The notes beneath the pieces were generated by a model. That model was not told the origin of the DNA and ran no database searches. It saw nothing but the letters and a program-made list of their open reading frames with translations. Below, in pieces: positions 47,901 to 60,000 of a stretch of 64,000 nucleotides of DNA (position 1 is its first letter; each line of letters opens with the position of its first letter). Origin of the DNA: Rotaria sordida (lineage: Eukaryota; Rotifera; Eurotatoria; Philodinida; Philodinidae); the NCBI GenBank assembly GCA_905250125.1, contig CAJNOL010000457.1, positions 62,001-126,000 on the forward strand, in the 5' to 3' direction. The translations under genes and the position numbers were made by a program.

Positions 47901-49028
47901 TGACAAAACGTATATAGTCAATCGTACTGGATGATTAGACATTAATTTTCTCAATTCTTGACTGTTGATGCATTTTGTTTTCATTAGCCATGAATGTTGT
48001 CTTTAATAAAAACAAAACTTTGAACAAACTAAATCATGAAAATACTCATAAAAGCGTAAAGTTTTTCGTATAAACGCTATAATACATTTGAAAGAAGATA
48101 GACATATAAAGAAATTCGCAAAAATTTTTAATATGACAGTATAAGACTTGTTTCAATTTCTTTCTTTGATGAATATGTTCTATTTTTGATTAAAAGAAAA
48201 ATCTCATCTAGAATAAAGCGTGCATTAAGAAGACCCCAAAAATTTTTTTCGAACATCCGATCTTGATATATCCTCCATAGTACTATGCAAGGTGCAGATT
48301 TCTATCTTGTACCTTTTAGAGACGGGATCGATTTTACTAGGGATAACGGGGTAGCGTTAGAACACAATACTATTTTTCCTTCAAAAATCAAAGATGTATG
48401 AGAGAATGCATTGTTAATCAAGCTGAACATCATAGTATATAATTTTAACTATCCAAAAATGAAATATATTTCTGATGAAATGAAAGAGTACAATATCCGA
48501 GTAGAGATGATAAATTGTGACGAAGTTCACATTTTACGAGAAACGTGCTATTCTATTAATGATGACTGTCAAAGCTAGAGAGGTGCGTTACGATGTTCAT
48601 ATTGTACTGCGATAAATCCATAATTCAATTAAACAATATACTCTCTATAGAAAAATATTCGCTCTTTAAGTTCTCAGGACAGAGCTCCTTCGGTTGATTC
48701 TGAAATCAAATGTGAAAAATGAGTACTTTGAGCAAAAAAATGAAGAATTAAGTTTTGATATTTTTTGTATAGATGTCGTCTGTAGTTAAGTACTATTCTT
48801 AGAGCGAGTATCATTGGTTGATTGAGATAAAGACCGCTAACGATCGTCAATGCTGTACCATTTTTTTTTGTTTCATCTGTTTCATTTTCATTTTGAAATT
48901 TTCAAGAAAATGCTCCAGCCACGGAAAAAATCTATTCATCGAACTGCAAAAGTTCCACCGTATGTATTATTCTTATCGTTCTATTCTCTCATTCTCTATT
49001 TTTATTTTCCAGTGAATTACATACAAAT
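44998..49028. other. 4-kb stretch without recognised genes
   Basis: Both strands were read; no exon with homology or consistent splice sites was found. Frames of 60-66 codons are scattered and unsupported. A weak palindrome lies at 45445-45625. At 48338-48355 the sequence tagggataacggggtagc resembles a conserved large-subunit rRNA word, but the surroundings do not continue the match. The last 100 bp before PRC1 are pyrimidine-rich and end in ttttattttccag at 49013. Confidence 0.45.
45445..45625. repeat. Weak palindrome (about 180 bp)
   Basis: Outer ends ttagaatgcat and, reversed, ttagaaatgcat, with inner words gattagaattgtc and aattagaattggtc in matching symmetric positions around 45535. Arms are diverged; could be an old MITE. 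Confidence 0.35.
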
Positions 49029-52000
49029 ATGAATAAAGAAGATTATATTGTACTTGATCATGCTACAATATGTACTGAATGGTATCGTCTATGGACTTCA
49101 TTTGGTTTTAGTGAACATCAATGGTTATCTCGTGCAGCGAAAGTTGAAGAATATACACGCGTAAATTTCTGAATTAATTATTTTGAATATTTAAATTTTT
49201 ATTTCTTAGAAATTACTTGAAAATAAATTATTAACTTATAAAGAACAATTAAATAAACGAAAAAAATTACTTAAACAATCCATTGAAGATTATGAAGAAT
49301 TAATCTCACGTACAGGTCTTTCATCATTAAGTGATGTATGTATAGAATTTTTCATTATTTATTTTTTGCTCTTGATTTTAATTTTTTTTATTTAGACATC
49401 TGTGTTTGATAAATTAAAATTAAAAGAACAAGAAATTTATATTGATAAAAAAATGCAAGATTTATTAATTAATGAAGGTCAATTAATTCAACAACGAAAT
49501 GAACTTGAAAATAAACAAAAACAATTATGTACATTACTTCATAGTTCACCTATTGAATTCGATGAAAGTTAGTCTTCGTATCTTTTCTTTTCATAAAAAA
49601 AAAGGAAATCTTTCTTTCAGATATCACGATGTCTCTCGTCGAAATGAATAAAAAAATTCAAGATCATATCAAAATGCTTAGCGACTTAAAAGTTTGTTTT
49701 ACAAACTCGATTCGTTTGTTTGTTTTGTATCGAAACGTATATTTCATAATAGGATCTTCGTCTTAGTCAAGTTTCATCATATTATCTTAAAGTAAAAGAA
49801 TATTCTGAACAATTAGAATGGACACCATCATCATCATCAACTGTTGAATATCTTCTTCTTGAACAATTTAATCGTTGTCTTACGGCTGATTGTCTCAATG
49901 AAATTGAAAACACAATACATGATGTAAAACTTTCGTTTTCTGTCTTATTTTTCTCAATGAAATCTTTTTTTTGTAGTTGGAAAGTCAAATTGAAGCACAA
50001 AAAGCTCATTTCTTTGTATTACATAATCAATTAGGACATCTCTATGAACGTTTAGGTAAAGATCCAGAAAAAGATTATTGTTTAATCTATAAAACTGGCA
50101 GTGAAAATATTAATACATTTGTTATTAAACAAGTAAATAGAATAAAATTTGATTTGTAAGAATATATGAATGAAATATTTTGTAGCTTGAACATGAAATA
50201 GCATGTTGTCGTGGAGAACGAATGAAAAATGGACAACAATATCGACAATCAATTCATCAACAAATTGTTAATTTATTAGAAAAAGCACATTTAGGAAATG
50301 ATGAACGAATTATTCTTAATAAACTTGATTCTCGTAAGATGAAAGTTTTTTTTTTTTGTAAATCTATTTGTATTTTATTTGAATAGAAACTTTATCATCG
50401 GATATACTTGATGCATATGATGCTGAATATGAACGTATTAATCAACTCTATGAAAAACGTAAACCAATTGTTGATGCTTATGAAAAATGGCTTTCATTTT
50501 GGAATGATTTTGTTGTTTTTACCGTATATTTGTTGAATTAATCAATATTTATTTATTGATTTTTTTTTTCAATTATTTAGAAAGCATCAACAGATCCTGG
50601 TCGTTTTCATACACGTGGATATAATGCTGAAGCTGAAGGACGTAAACGTAAAAAATTTCATCGAGAATTACCACAAATTGAACAAGAATTTTTAAATGTT
50701 TTATCTCAATATAATGATCCAACATTTTTAATTGATAATATACCTATTCAACAAAAATTTGATGAAGCTCATCATCAGATACCAGCTTCTGCTCTACCAT
50801 CGTCTATATCTACAAAAATGGTTGCAACCATTGCAGTACCATCCCAACTTTCAGGTCTTACGCCTATTCGATCACGAACACCGGCTGCTACAGTATGTTG
50901 AATATTTTTTTTCTATTCTACACTATATATTTCAAAATATAATGTGTTCACCTTATTTTTGAATAACTTTTGATAGGAATATCATAGAAACCTGAGGTTT
51001 TCATCATACAAAAGAGAAGATCCAGAGCCATCGCAGTTTAATCGATCAATCTGGCAAGTCTTTTAGTGAAGATTTTCGAAAACATTCTTGTGAAGCTATT
51101 TCATTTTGATTTACACAAGGATGGCATTCTTAGGTTGTTCCATTCGAAAGTTATAAGACTTTTCTTGGGATTCTTAATTCCAGCCAAGTGACCTGTGCTC
51201 ATACGAAAAAGCAGTTAAACAAAGATGATTCTCCATGCTGAGTCAGATGGTAATATTTGTTGTTAGGTTCGAACTGAATTACCTCTGCCTAGCTGCTTTT
51301 CCGAATGATAACAGAACAATTTGTTGAAATTGCGGATTGCAGGAAACGTCTTATAACTCTTGAACGGAACAAGTTAAGAATATCACCCTTGCGTAGATCG
51401 AAAAGAAAATAGCTTCAGAATATCTTTTTTGAAAAATCTCTACCAGAAACTCACCTGATTGATCAACTGCTGACCAATCAAATTTCGGTATAGTTCGATG
51501 ATCTCGGATCTTCCGTCTTGAATGATGAAAATCGTAGGTTGCTATGATGTTCCTATCAAAAGTTAATCAAAAACCAGTAGAACACATTATAATGTGAAAT
51601 GAATAGTAATGTCCACATACGACATGTGTAACTTTGTTTTTTAGCCTCGTCGAGTAGCCAATAAAGAATCGAATGTTGTTACCACAGCACGTCGTGCTGT
51701 TAAAACACCATCCACTACTACGGGAAGAAAACTACTAAATAAAATAGCTAGTAAAACTGAATGTCAAACAAAACGAGCTAAACCACGTCCTCCACCATTG
51801 TCACATGCATCACCACCAAGACCAGCTACTACATTAAGTGTTCATCCACCTGCACGTACTGATGATCAAGCTCTGGATTTTTCACTTTTACATACAATGA
51901 AAAATGTTCATGGCCAAATAAAAGTATGAATAACGTAACATTGTAAAAAAAAAATATGTTTGCATATGTTTATTTTTTAGGTGATGACATCAACTCCTAA

Positions 52001-52207
52001 TTCGTCATTTGACATTATAGAAACTCGAAATGGTGCTTATTGTAAAACAGCTCATAATGTAATCGGTAGACGTAAATCAAAAAGACAATCAAAACGAACA
52101 CCTGTTCCATTAATAGTAAATCTTTTCGTTAACTATTATATCTATGATTATTTACCTAATTTTAGATGATTCAACGAGTGACCGAAGAAACGGTAGTGTG
52201 CTTATAA
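49029..52207 (+). CDS. PRC1: PRC1/Ase1/MAP65 microtubule-bundling protein
   Basis: Twelve exons (49029-49160, 49210-49335, 49396-49567, 49621-49691, 49753-49923, 49977-50132, 50186-50333, 50387-50523, 50581-50892, 51645-51923, 51981-52115, 52166-52207) join to 626 aa, close to human PRC1 (620). The N-terminal half is coiled coil for dimerisation. The key match is the spectrin-like microtubule-binding domain: residues from about 372 read KASTDPGRFHTRGYNAEAEG followed by RKKFHRELPQIEQEF, against human KASDPNRFTNRGGN and KMLPKLEEEL. The C-terminal part is basic and Pro/Ser/Thr-rich (RRKSKRQSKRTPVP) with several S/T-P sites, as in PRC1, where CDK phosphorylation delays midzone binding. PRC1 crosslinks antiparallel microtubules in the anaphase spindle midzone. 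Ten introns are about 50-60 bp; intron 9 (752 bp) holds a palindromic element. An acceptor-like ttccag ends 15 bp before the ATG. Confidence 0.88.
50964..51565. mobile_element. Palindromic MITE in PRC1 intron 9
   Basis: A 598-bp element (50966-51563) with arms of nearly 300 bp. The ends are ACTTTTGATAGGAATATCAT and, reversed, ACTTTTGATAGGAACATCAT, flanked by TA on both sides, compatible with a Tc1/mariner-type duplication. Inner pairs include ttgttccattcgaaagttat against ttgttccgttcaagagttat. It fills about 80% of the 752-bp intron. No coding capacity. Confidence 0.75.
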
Positions 52208-52913
52208 CATAATGGAATATCTTTTGTAAATTTGTTCTTTTTCTTTTACTTTGTGTATATTTATTTGGAATGATGTTAGATATATTATTTTATCTATCGC
52301 TGAAAAAAAAAAGAATTCAATAAAATAATCATTTTTCGCATTTAAATATATTTGTTGTGTAGCTTGATGAAAATCGATTCTTCAATTATGTGCTTCTTCT
52401 AATGTACTATTGTTTACTATTATACTATACTCAGATACATAATGAGATCGAAGTCTTGGAATAGTTTCATAATGTCCATCACGATGATACTAATTTGTTT
52501 GTATGAACTTTGAAAATTTAGTCTTATATTATCTGAAATATTTTATAAGAACTAATCAAATCAATATACTTTGGTAATTTAAATTTAACAACATACAATA
52601 TGTGATTAAGTATATAAAACTAATTTAGTATTTATAAAGATTCATAAAATTTCAAGTCTATTTTTAACTTCGGAATTCTGATGAATATAAATATGGGAAT
52701 GTTTTTATTTCCAACTTAAATAGAGATGTTTTGGTTGACGGTAGTCATTCAAAAAAAACAAAAGAGAACACGAGTGAAAACAAATTGAAAAAGTATGTGT
52801 AGCTTTTCTTTCTGCATTATTCAAGCGTCAGACGATACAAGACGAGAAAAAAAGAAATCTAAAGCAACGACAATAAACACGTGCGTGTGTTACTTTTATT
52901 TAAAATAAAAACG
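52208..52913. other. Intergenic region PRC1 / F-box gene
   Basis: Contains the PRC1 3' end, with aataaaata at 52319-52326 a plausible polyadenylation signal, and the F-box gene's 5' region. No coding exon seen. A GTG-initiated extension of the F-box frame (52881-52913) is not used because a good ATG follows. Confidence 0.45.
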
Positions 52914-55622
52914 ATGGGTTGCAATTATACTAAAGTTAGACCGGTTCAAGAGTTAGCCGTACCGATGCCAGCAGAATTAGTATTATCGACTATCAATGAT
53001 CAATTACCTGTGGAAATTATATATAAAATATTGGATGAATTAGATATAGAAACAATTTTTGTATCATTGTATAATGTATGTAAACGATTTAATAGTATCT
53101 TATCAACTTATGATAAATATCATTTTAATTTAAAAACTATTTCATTAAATCGTTTTAATTTAATTTGTTCTCGTATTCGTCCAGAACAAATTATTGAATT
53201 AACATTATCGGATGATGAAAATAGTCCAGGTTTAATCGAACAATTTCTTTTACGATTTTCTTTAAATGAATTTGTACGTCTTCGTTCTTTAACACTTATA
53301 CAGATTAATAATGAAGAATATATGAATCTAATATTAATTCCTATGGCTGATCATACATCATTATTGAATCTTTTTTCAATCAAAATAATTAATAGTGATG
53401 AAACTTATGGTGAGATTTTTGTTGAATTGATCATGTCTATTCTTACTAAGCCATCGCTTCGCAAAGTCCACTTCGATCTATCATATGGTCGAACGACATC
53501 TAATCCATTACCTTGGCTTGAACAATGTTCAATTAGACATATGATATTTAAAGGCAGTTGTAGTGTTAATTTCATTCGAAATACTTTTATTCATGCACCT
53601 CAATTAGAAACATTTGCAGCAAGTGATTTCAATTTTGATGAAGAAATCGATTTAAACAATGTTCCAAATAATCACGAAGATGATAATGATAGTGATGCTA
53701 ATGAAGAATTCGAAGTACAAGCCGAGGAAAATTTAAATCATGAGGAAAATCAAATACCAAAAAACGAAAAATTCACATCTATAGAATCGACAAATTATTT
53801 AAATTCATTGACACTTTATGACTGTTCAATAAATATGTCAAAATTTGAATGGATGCTACAAGAGATACCAACATTGAAACGATTTCGCTTAAGTACGATA
53901 ACTGGATATAACGATGAATCGATTTTAGATGGTCATCGATGGACAACTCTTGTATCAAATATGGACAAATTTGAATTTATTTTTTCAGTTTATCTACCAG
54001 ATTCATCAGTATGGGATACAGATGTATGTATAACTACATTTCGAACACCATTTTGGACTGAAGATAAACAATGGTTTGTGTCATTAGAAAAGTATGACGA
54101 TGAAGTTATTCTTTATACATTACCATATCTCAATGATTTCTATGTGGTCAAAAGTCTGTCATCTTCATTTCAATATCGTTCTACTGCTATTGAAAATTCA
54201 ACATTACAAATTCAATGTATGAATAATGTTCGTGACTTATACATAGATACATGGAACATAATAAAACCTCAAGTGGAGGTAAGAAATTTACATATGTATT
54301 TTTTTTCTATTATTTATTTAGTTGAAAGTTTATAATTCAAATCTAACGAGAGAGGGAATTCATCCGATTAATAATCTCCGTTTGAGCTCATATCTTGCTC
54401 ATAAGTAGGACCTATAGTACAGATAAAAATCCTGAAAGGATTCGTGTCATTAGGTCATTTTACTGGAATTTCAGCGTATTGCAGGATATCGCCAGAAAAA
54501 TCATAACTAGAAATCTCGCCTTGAAATTTTTACCAACTCTGACTCTCATAATTTTCTATGATATCGTGAAAGTTTCAGCTCAAACGGATGATTTCTTCTT
54601 ACGATATAGTATTTCTAAAAACTGGACTATTTTTGGTGTACTTCTGTGAACGTAAAGTTTTTTTGCAAATGTGATATCTCAGAAGAGAAACATCCATTTG
54701 ACCTGAAACTTTTAAAATATCATAAGAACCATGAGAGCTATTGTTGGTAAGATTTTCAGACCGAAACTACTTGTTGAGATTTTTCTCGTGATACCCTGCA
54801 ATAGGGTTGAAAGTTCAGTAAAATGACCATAACTCAAAAAGAATGACTCAATGTCACAAACTCTTTCCGAATTTTTATTTACACTACGAGTCCTACCTAT
54901 AAGCAAAATATGAGCTCAAACGGAGATTATCAATCGGATAAGTTCCTCGTAAGACAAAAATGAGTTAGATAAAACAAAGAATTTTTAGATAACGAATGAA
55001 ATATTATAATTGTAAATTTTATTATTTTTAGAATGCTATTCTTCCTCATTTTCTTCATGTTACACATTTATCTCTCTGTGGTAAATGGCCAAAATCAAAA
55101 TCATTCCTTACTGATATGGAAACAATTATAGATATGAGTACTATTGAAGAATTAAGCAGAGAAGAGATTGTGCCTACCATCGATTTTATTACCTTATTAA
55201 ACATGATGCCCAATCTAAAATCAATAAAAACTAGTACAAATCTTCTTGATGCATTAAATGCTGCTAAATTTTCTCATACAAACTGTCTTCGTTCATTCAT
55301 TATTGCTCCAAATGATTATGAAGATCAACACGCTGTCAATATTGAACCATTCTGTTCTATGTTTCCTCGAATTCAACATCTGATTATTCCCGTGGATAAT
55401 GTTGATAGTTGTCAATATGTTCTTGATCAACTAAAACAAGATCTTCTTAGTGTTATTTTTCGAATAACTGGAAATGATCATAGTTTTGATGAGACCGACG
55501 ATGAAAGTGAAAATGAAGAAGAAAATTCAACTGTCAATTTATTTTCTGAATGGATACAAGAGCTATCAGAACGATATCATTGCTATAAAAAACAACGACA
55601 AATTCACATATGGCTTCAATGA
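52914..55622 (+). CDS. F-box protein with N-myristoylation signal
   Basis: Two exons (52914-54278 and 55032-55622), phase 0 join, 651 aa. The F-box lies at about residues 29-72: DQLPVEIIYKILDELDIETI, then VCKRFNSILSTYDKYH, typical of the SKP1-binding fold. After it come irregular leucine-rich segments (for example LRSLTLIQI, LETFAAS, LNSLTLYDCSI) that probably form a substrate-binding leucine-rich-repeat-like surface. An acidic low-complexity insert sits around residues 255-290 and another (DETDDESENEEEN) near the C-terminus. F-box proteins recruit substrates to SCF ubiquitin ligases. The start MGCNYTK fits an N-myristoylation site (Gly2, Thr6) with a palmitoylatable Cys3, which would anchor the protein at a membrane. 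F-box families with this layout are numerous in rotifers, as I recall. The 753-bp intron carries a palindrome. Confidence 0.82.
54343..54954. repeat. Long palindrome in the F-box gene intron
   Basis: About 610 bp. Left end ccgattaataatctccgttt with gagctcatatcttgctcata pairs with ccgattgataatctccgttt and gagctcatattttgcttata read from the right. Inner words such as attgcaggatatc and attgcagggtatc also pair around a centre near 54650. Ends are ctaacgag and, reversed, cttacgag; the target duplication was not resolved. It fills about 80% of the intron. Frames inside it are by-products. Confidence 0.75.
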
Positions 55623-56091
55623 ATTTATTATATTATATGTTTTTACTATGAAGTTTCTTATAATAATTACTTTTTGTTTTGTTTTGTTTTTTTTTTGTTA
55701 CATACTGTTTTCTATAAAATCAATTTTCTATTTTCTCCAATTTCACAAAAGAGGAAAAGAAAAATAATTCAAAATATATTTGTAACCTTGAATATGTATA
55801 CAAGGAGAAGATTCGTTTATCAATTCCAAGGCCAATACATTGTGCTTTAGATTTGCTAGGAATACAATGAAGTAGATGTATAGAAAAAAGAAAAACTTCT
55901 GAATCAAATGATGAAAATCTATACTCAACAAGATTATATTTTGTGCATACTTCTTTTTTATTAGCTGATATGGAAACTTTTTTATTTATTCAACGTCACA
56001 CTTCCAATCGAGTGATATTTTTTGTAATTTAATTATATTTAAATCACTATTTGTATAGTTTGTGTCTTTCACAAAAGTCCTGCTACTCATA
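55623..56091. other. Intergenic region 3' of the F-box gene
   Basis: About 470 bp, A+T-rich, T-runs near 55685. No gene seen. Confidence 0.4.
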
Positions 56092-57034
56092 TACAGTAGT
56101 TTGCAAAAAAACTTGGAACAAATTTTTAGTCTATATTGACGCCTATTTCAACTACTTTCAAAAAAAATATTTCTTTATGTAATACATAGTAATATACAGT
56201 TTTACAATATGCAGCTCAATAGTTAACTCGTCTTCCCTTTTACTCAGTAACTAAGGAACATCTATTTTTCATGCTGTTAATCAAATTGATTATAACAGTT
56301 TTTTCAATTTTTTTTCCATTCTTCATCGATAAAAATTTTCACCTCATTAACATTTATTGCTTTTCTTTTTTCAATCCAATGTTTCATAATGGTCCGCATA
56401 TTTTCAAGCGAATTGAGATTCGGACTATTCAATAGCCAGTCTATAATAAGTGGAACATTAGCAACCAACCATCTTTTAGTTGTTGAAGATCGATGCTTGC
56501 GGTCGTTATCTTGTTGAACTCGACATGTATTATTAGATTGTCGTTTAGCTTTGGAAATGGAGTTGTTTCCTTATATTTTGATGTAATAATCACTGCTCTA
56601 ATATTTTGAAATGAATGAAAACCAACTGTTCCATGATAACTGGTAGAATCTCAAACATGAAATTTTTGTCGATTTTCAACCATTTGCTTGCTCGATGTTG
56701 TAGAAAATCTTGAGTTCGGAGCTTTTTCAACTGATAACTAATTGTAGACAATGGTATCTTCGTATCTCAGTGGATTTTTCTGACAGAACGAATTCCCATG
56801 TTCCAATAATATAATACAGAAATATAATGTGTTTTTAGTCTGTTTACCTTTACCATGTCAGGTTATAAATAAAGAGCGACAAAATAGAAATTAATCAAAT
56901 ATACAAATATTATTATCAGATAGTCTAGTAAGTCTAAACCTACAATAACAGTAAAATAAATGCTCAAGGGAATCTAGAAAATATAAAATATTTATACTGT
57001 CAGTTTGTTCCAAGTTTTTTTGCAAACCATTGTA
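56092..57034 (-). mobile_element. Decayed Tc1-like DNA transposon
   Basis: A 939-bp element (56094-57032) with TA on both sides and inverted ends CAGTAGTTTGCAAAAAAACT and, reversed, CAATGGTTTGCAAAAAAACT, continuing TGGAACAAA in both. On the minus strand near 56380-56530 the frame reads VQQDNDRKHRSSTTKRW and WLLNSPNLNSLENM, which are the second and third catalytic blocks of a Tc1-family DD34E transposase (QDNDPKHTS..., NSPDLNPIEN...), with D and E still in place. Further 5' pieces (ISYQLKKLRTQ) are interrupted by stops and a likely deletion, since the usual block between helix-turn-helix and first Asp is short. Length is below a full Tc1 (about 1.6 kb). Inactive. Confidence 0.8.
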
Positions 57035-60000
57035 TATATATATATCAACAAGAAAAACATTATGCATGTATTTAGAACAATGAAATTTTATAATAAAAGT
57101 CAATCAAATATAGAGAAAAAAAATCAAATTGAATTGCAAGAAATAACTTGATTTAAGTGCTGAAAACTAATTAACAGAACACAAGATAGATGTTAACACG
57201 TTCTAATAGCAATCCTAAGGCTAAAAAAAATTATTTTTAATATATTTATATAGAAACAACAATATATACATAATGACAAGAATAAATATAGAAAAATTCC
57301 ACTTAATGTGCAACACAACTAGGTTGAGAGAATTAGCGTAAGAAACTTCGGTTTTCATCAGAAAAACATCTGGAAATATGTTATACTATAGTTTTCTTTC
57401 TGTCGATCTAATTAACATCATGACAATGTCATTCATTAATCATATACGTATATTAGAAGTAAAATATCCAATGTTGCGCTATACATCTACTTTGAAGAAA
57501 AATAAAAAGTCGTTTATAATAAAAATTCATTTAGAATGTTACTCTTTGAACCAAATATCCTCTTTATTTGAATACGTATGGGTAATTAAATTTTTTAGAT
57601 ATTCAATTCACAATTCATTGTTCACTTTTTCAAATTGATCATTCATCACTTGCTATTGTATTTACGGAAAGATAATAAAAAACAGACTTCATTTCATTCA
57701 TATCAATACATTTGGCTAATTCTTTCTGTTCAGTTCATCACAACAATAGTACTATAATCATCGACATAATCTGTTCAATGTGAAGGAATATTACTATTCT
57801 CTTTCTTTCTTAACACATGAAGTGTCTGTATATGTACTTTGTGTCTGTTAATCTTGGTTAGGTACGGACATGAGTATGTGATAAGAAGTATAATGTTTGA
57901 TGTATGCGATCGTCATCGTCATTGTTCATCGACCGACTTGTTCGACACATACATCAAGTTAAAAAAAAGACGAAGAAAAGAGATAAGTATTAGCAGATGA
58001 GTCTTCCAAACGATATCATAAAAAGAAAACGAGTCAAGAAAAAAAAAAAGAACAAGCAAATTAATTACTATTATGTGTGTTAAGAGAGCAAAAGAAGATC
58101 AGTAATAAGTGTTGATAGTGCATAGAATTTTTTACAATGCCTCAAAGGCATAGACATGCGCAAATCATCATTAGAGAATTTCTCATACAAGTCATTGATG
58201 ATTCAAAAGAATGAAATTATTACTATTGCACTTATTCATAAAGATATATATTGAATTAACAAGTTGCTCATATATTTGTCTTATTATTTTTTGAAGAACC
58301 TTTAAAAAATTATAAATTCAGAATATAAAAATAGTGAATGCATATATCAAAATATCCCTATGTGATTTGTATACATCTTCAAAATATTTTTGCCGTCAAA
58401 TCTGTTTGTAAAAATGTCCCTAAAGAATGTCGGACATCTATTCATTTGATCGCTATTGTCTTATACGATGTTGTCTATCTTTTTTCTTTTGTTTCATGTC
58501 CTTGAAATCCCATGTTGATAATGATTCCAATGATGATAATGGTGGTGCTATGGACTTGTCATTCATGATGAATATCTAAAAAGTGTCTGTTGTGTCGTAG
58601 TACGGTCACTGCATCGCTTATCGATCATTTTTGTTCATTCTCATTTGTCCATCTGCTTCAAACACGCATTCCTATTCTTTCTGTCTCCCTCTCTCTCTCT
58701 CTCTCTTTTATTTTCTTCAAAGAGAATTTTTTTATATGTATATGCCTTTAAACTAAAAAAAAAAGCGAACTGACCGACACTACAACATACAAATTATTCC
58801 TTTTGACCGCGCAGATGCGTATGTGTAACACAATGTACGATGATAGGCTAGTACCGTAAACAAACATACACACTGCCATTCATTATCATCATTGCTTATA
58901 CTCTTGTTCACAGTATGCGGTCGATTGCAAATCGTTTTTCTCTATCAATTAATCGATGTCGATCAACGGCATACATCAAAAACACAGTGTGTCAATTCTA
59001 TAATGTAAATACATATACAAACACACTTGCTCTTCAAATGATGACCGGGTAATTAATAAATTGATAAAATTTTTTTCTTTCATAAGAATGAATGTAGTCA
59101 AAGCTCAAGGTAAGTATTTGTTGCATCAGTATTTCTCATCAATATGAAATATAACACTCTTTTGCTGGTATGAATTTATGATTCCTATGAGTATGAATAT
59201 CCTTGACGTATCACCTCGCCGATCATCGTGATGTAAGAATAGAATATGGAATGCTGATGAATAGAACAGCCTGTGCATTCTACTAGTATTACCACGGATA
59301 ATTGACTTAGTATGATAGTGTATATATGTGTATGCACAATGAATTATGGATTGATTCTTTCGTAACCCAATTTTTGAGTGCATGTGTACATATATGTCAA
59401 CGAACATGACATACGGAGGTCGTTAACTTAAGGTGAGAGATTTGTGTATTGCAATTTGTTGAAATAGCTCTTAAATGAGGAATAAAAAGGTTGTCAATGC
59501 CATTTTTTATCGATTGATAATAACGTTGACTGTGTATTGTTCTAATATTTATGTTCGGAAAATTTATATTAATGTTTCTTTTTTTTTCCTTTACTTTCTT
59601 TTATCATGTTAGCGTATGCCGACTTAGGCTAGATACATCTTGTGAATGTCTTTTATTCCTTTCTCGTGTCGAATTTTTTTTTTAATGCTTACAACGTCAC
59701 ATCATTATAAATGAACATTCATCCTATTCGTTTTTTTTTTGCTATTACAATATAGTAAGAAAAGTAAAGTGAGAAGGACACGCGACCATGTACATATATT
59801 CTTTTTCACCTATTACCTTTTGTTCAATGAATACTAGAGTGAAATTCGAGTATATAATTGTATGCATTCTGTACAAAGATTACATTATTTCTTCATCTAT
59901 GTTTTTTTTTTACTGAATTAAGTGAACGAGAAACATCAAGTGATATACTTATTATATATATACATATATATAAATCTTCTACTTGTGTCTATATATAAGC

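Noticed and set aside
51265-51285. taggttcgaac, reminiscent of a tRNA B box
   Set aside because: No A box or cloverleaf is present, and the sequence lies in the arm of the PRC1 intron palindrome.
54395-54906. 84-codon and 64-codon frames in the F-box intron with similar sequences (SRTYSTDKNPERIR and GRTRSVNKNSERVC)
   Set aside because: They are the same sequence seen in the two inverted arms of the palindrome, and show repeat structure rather than a conserved protein.
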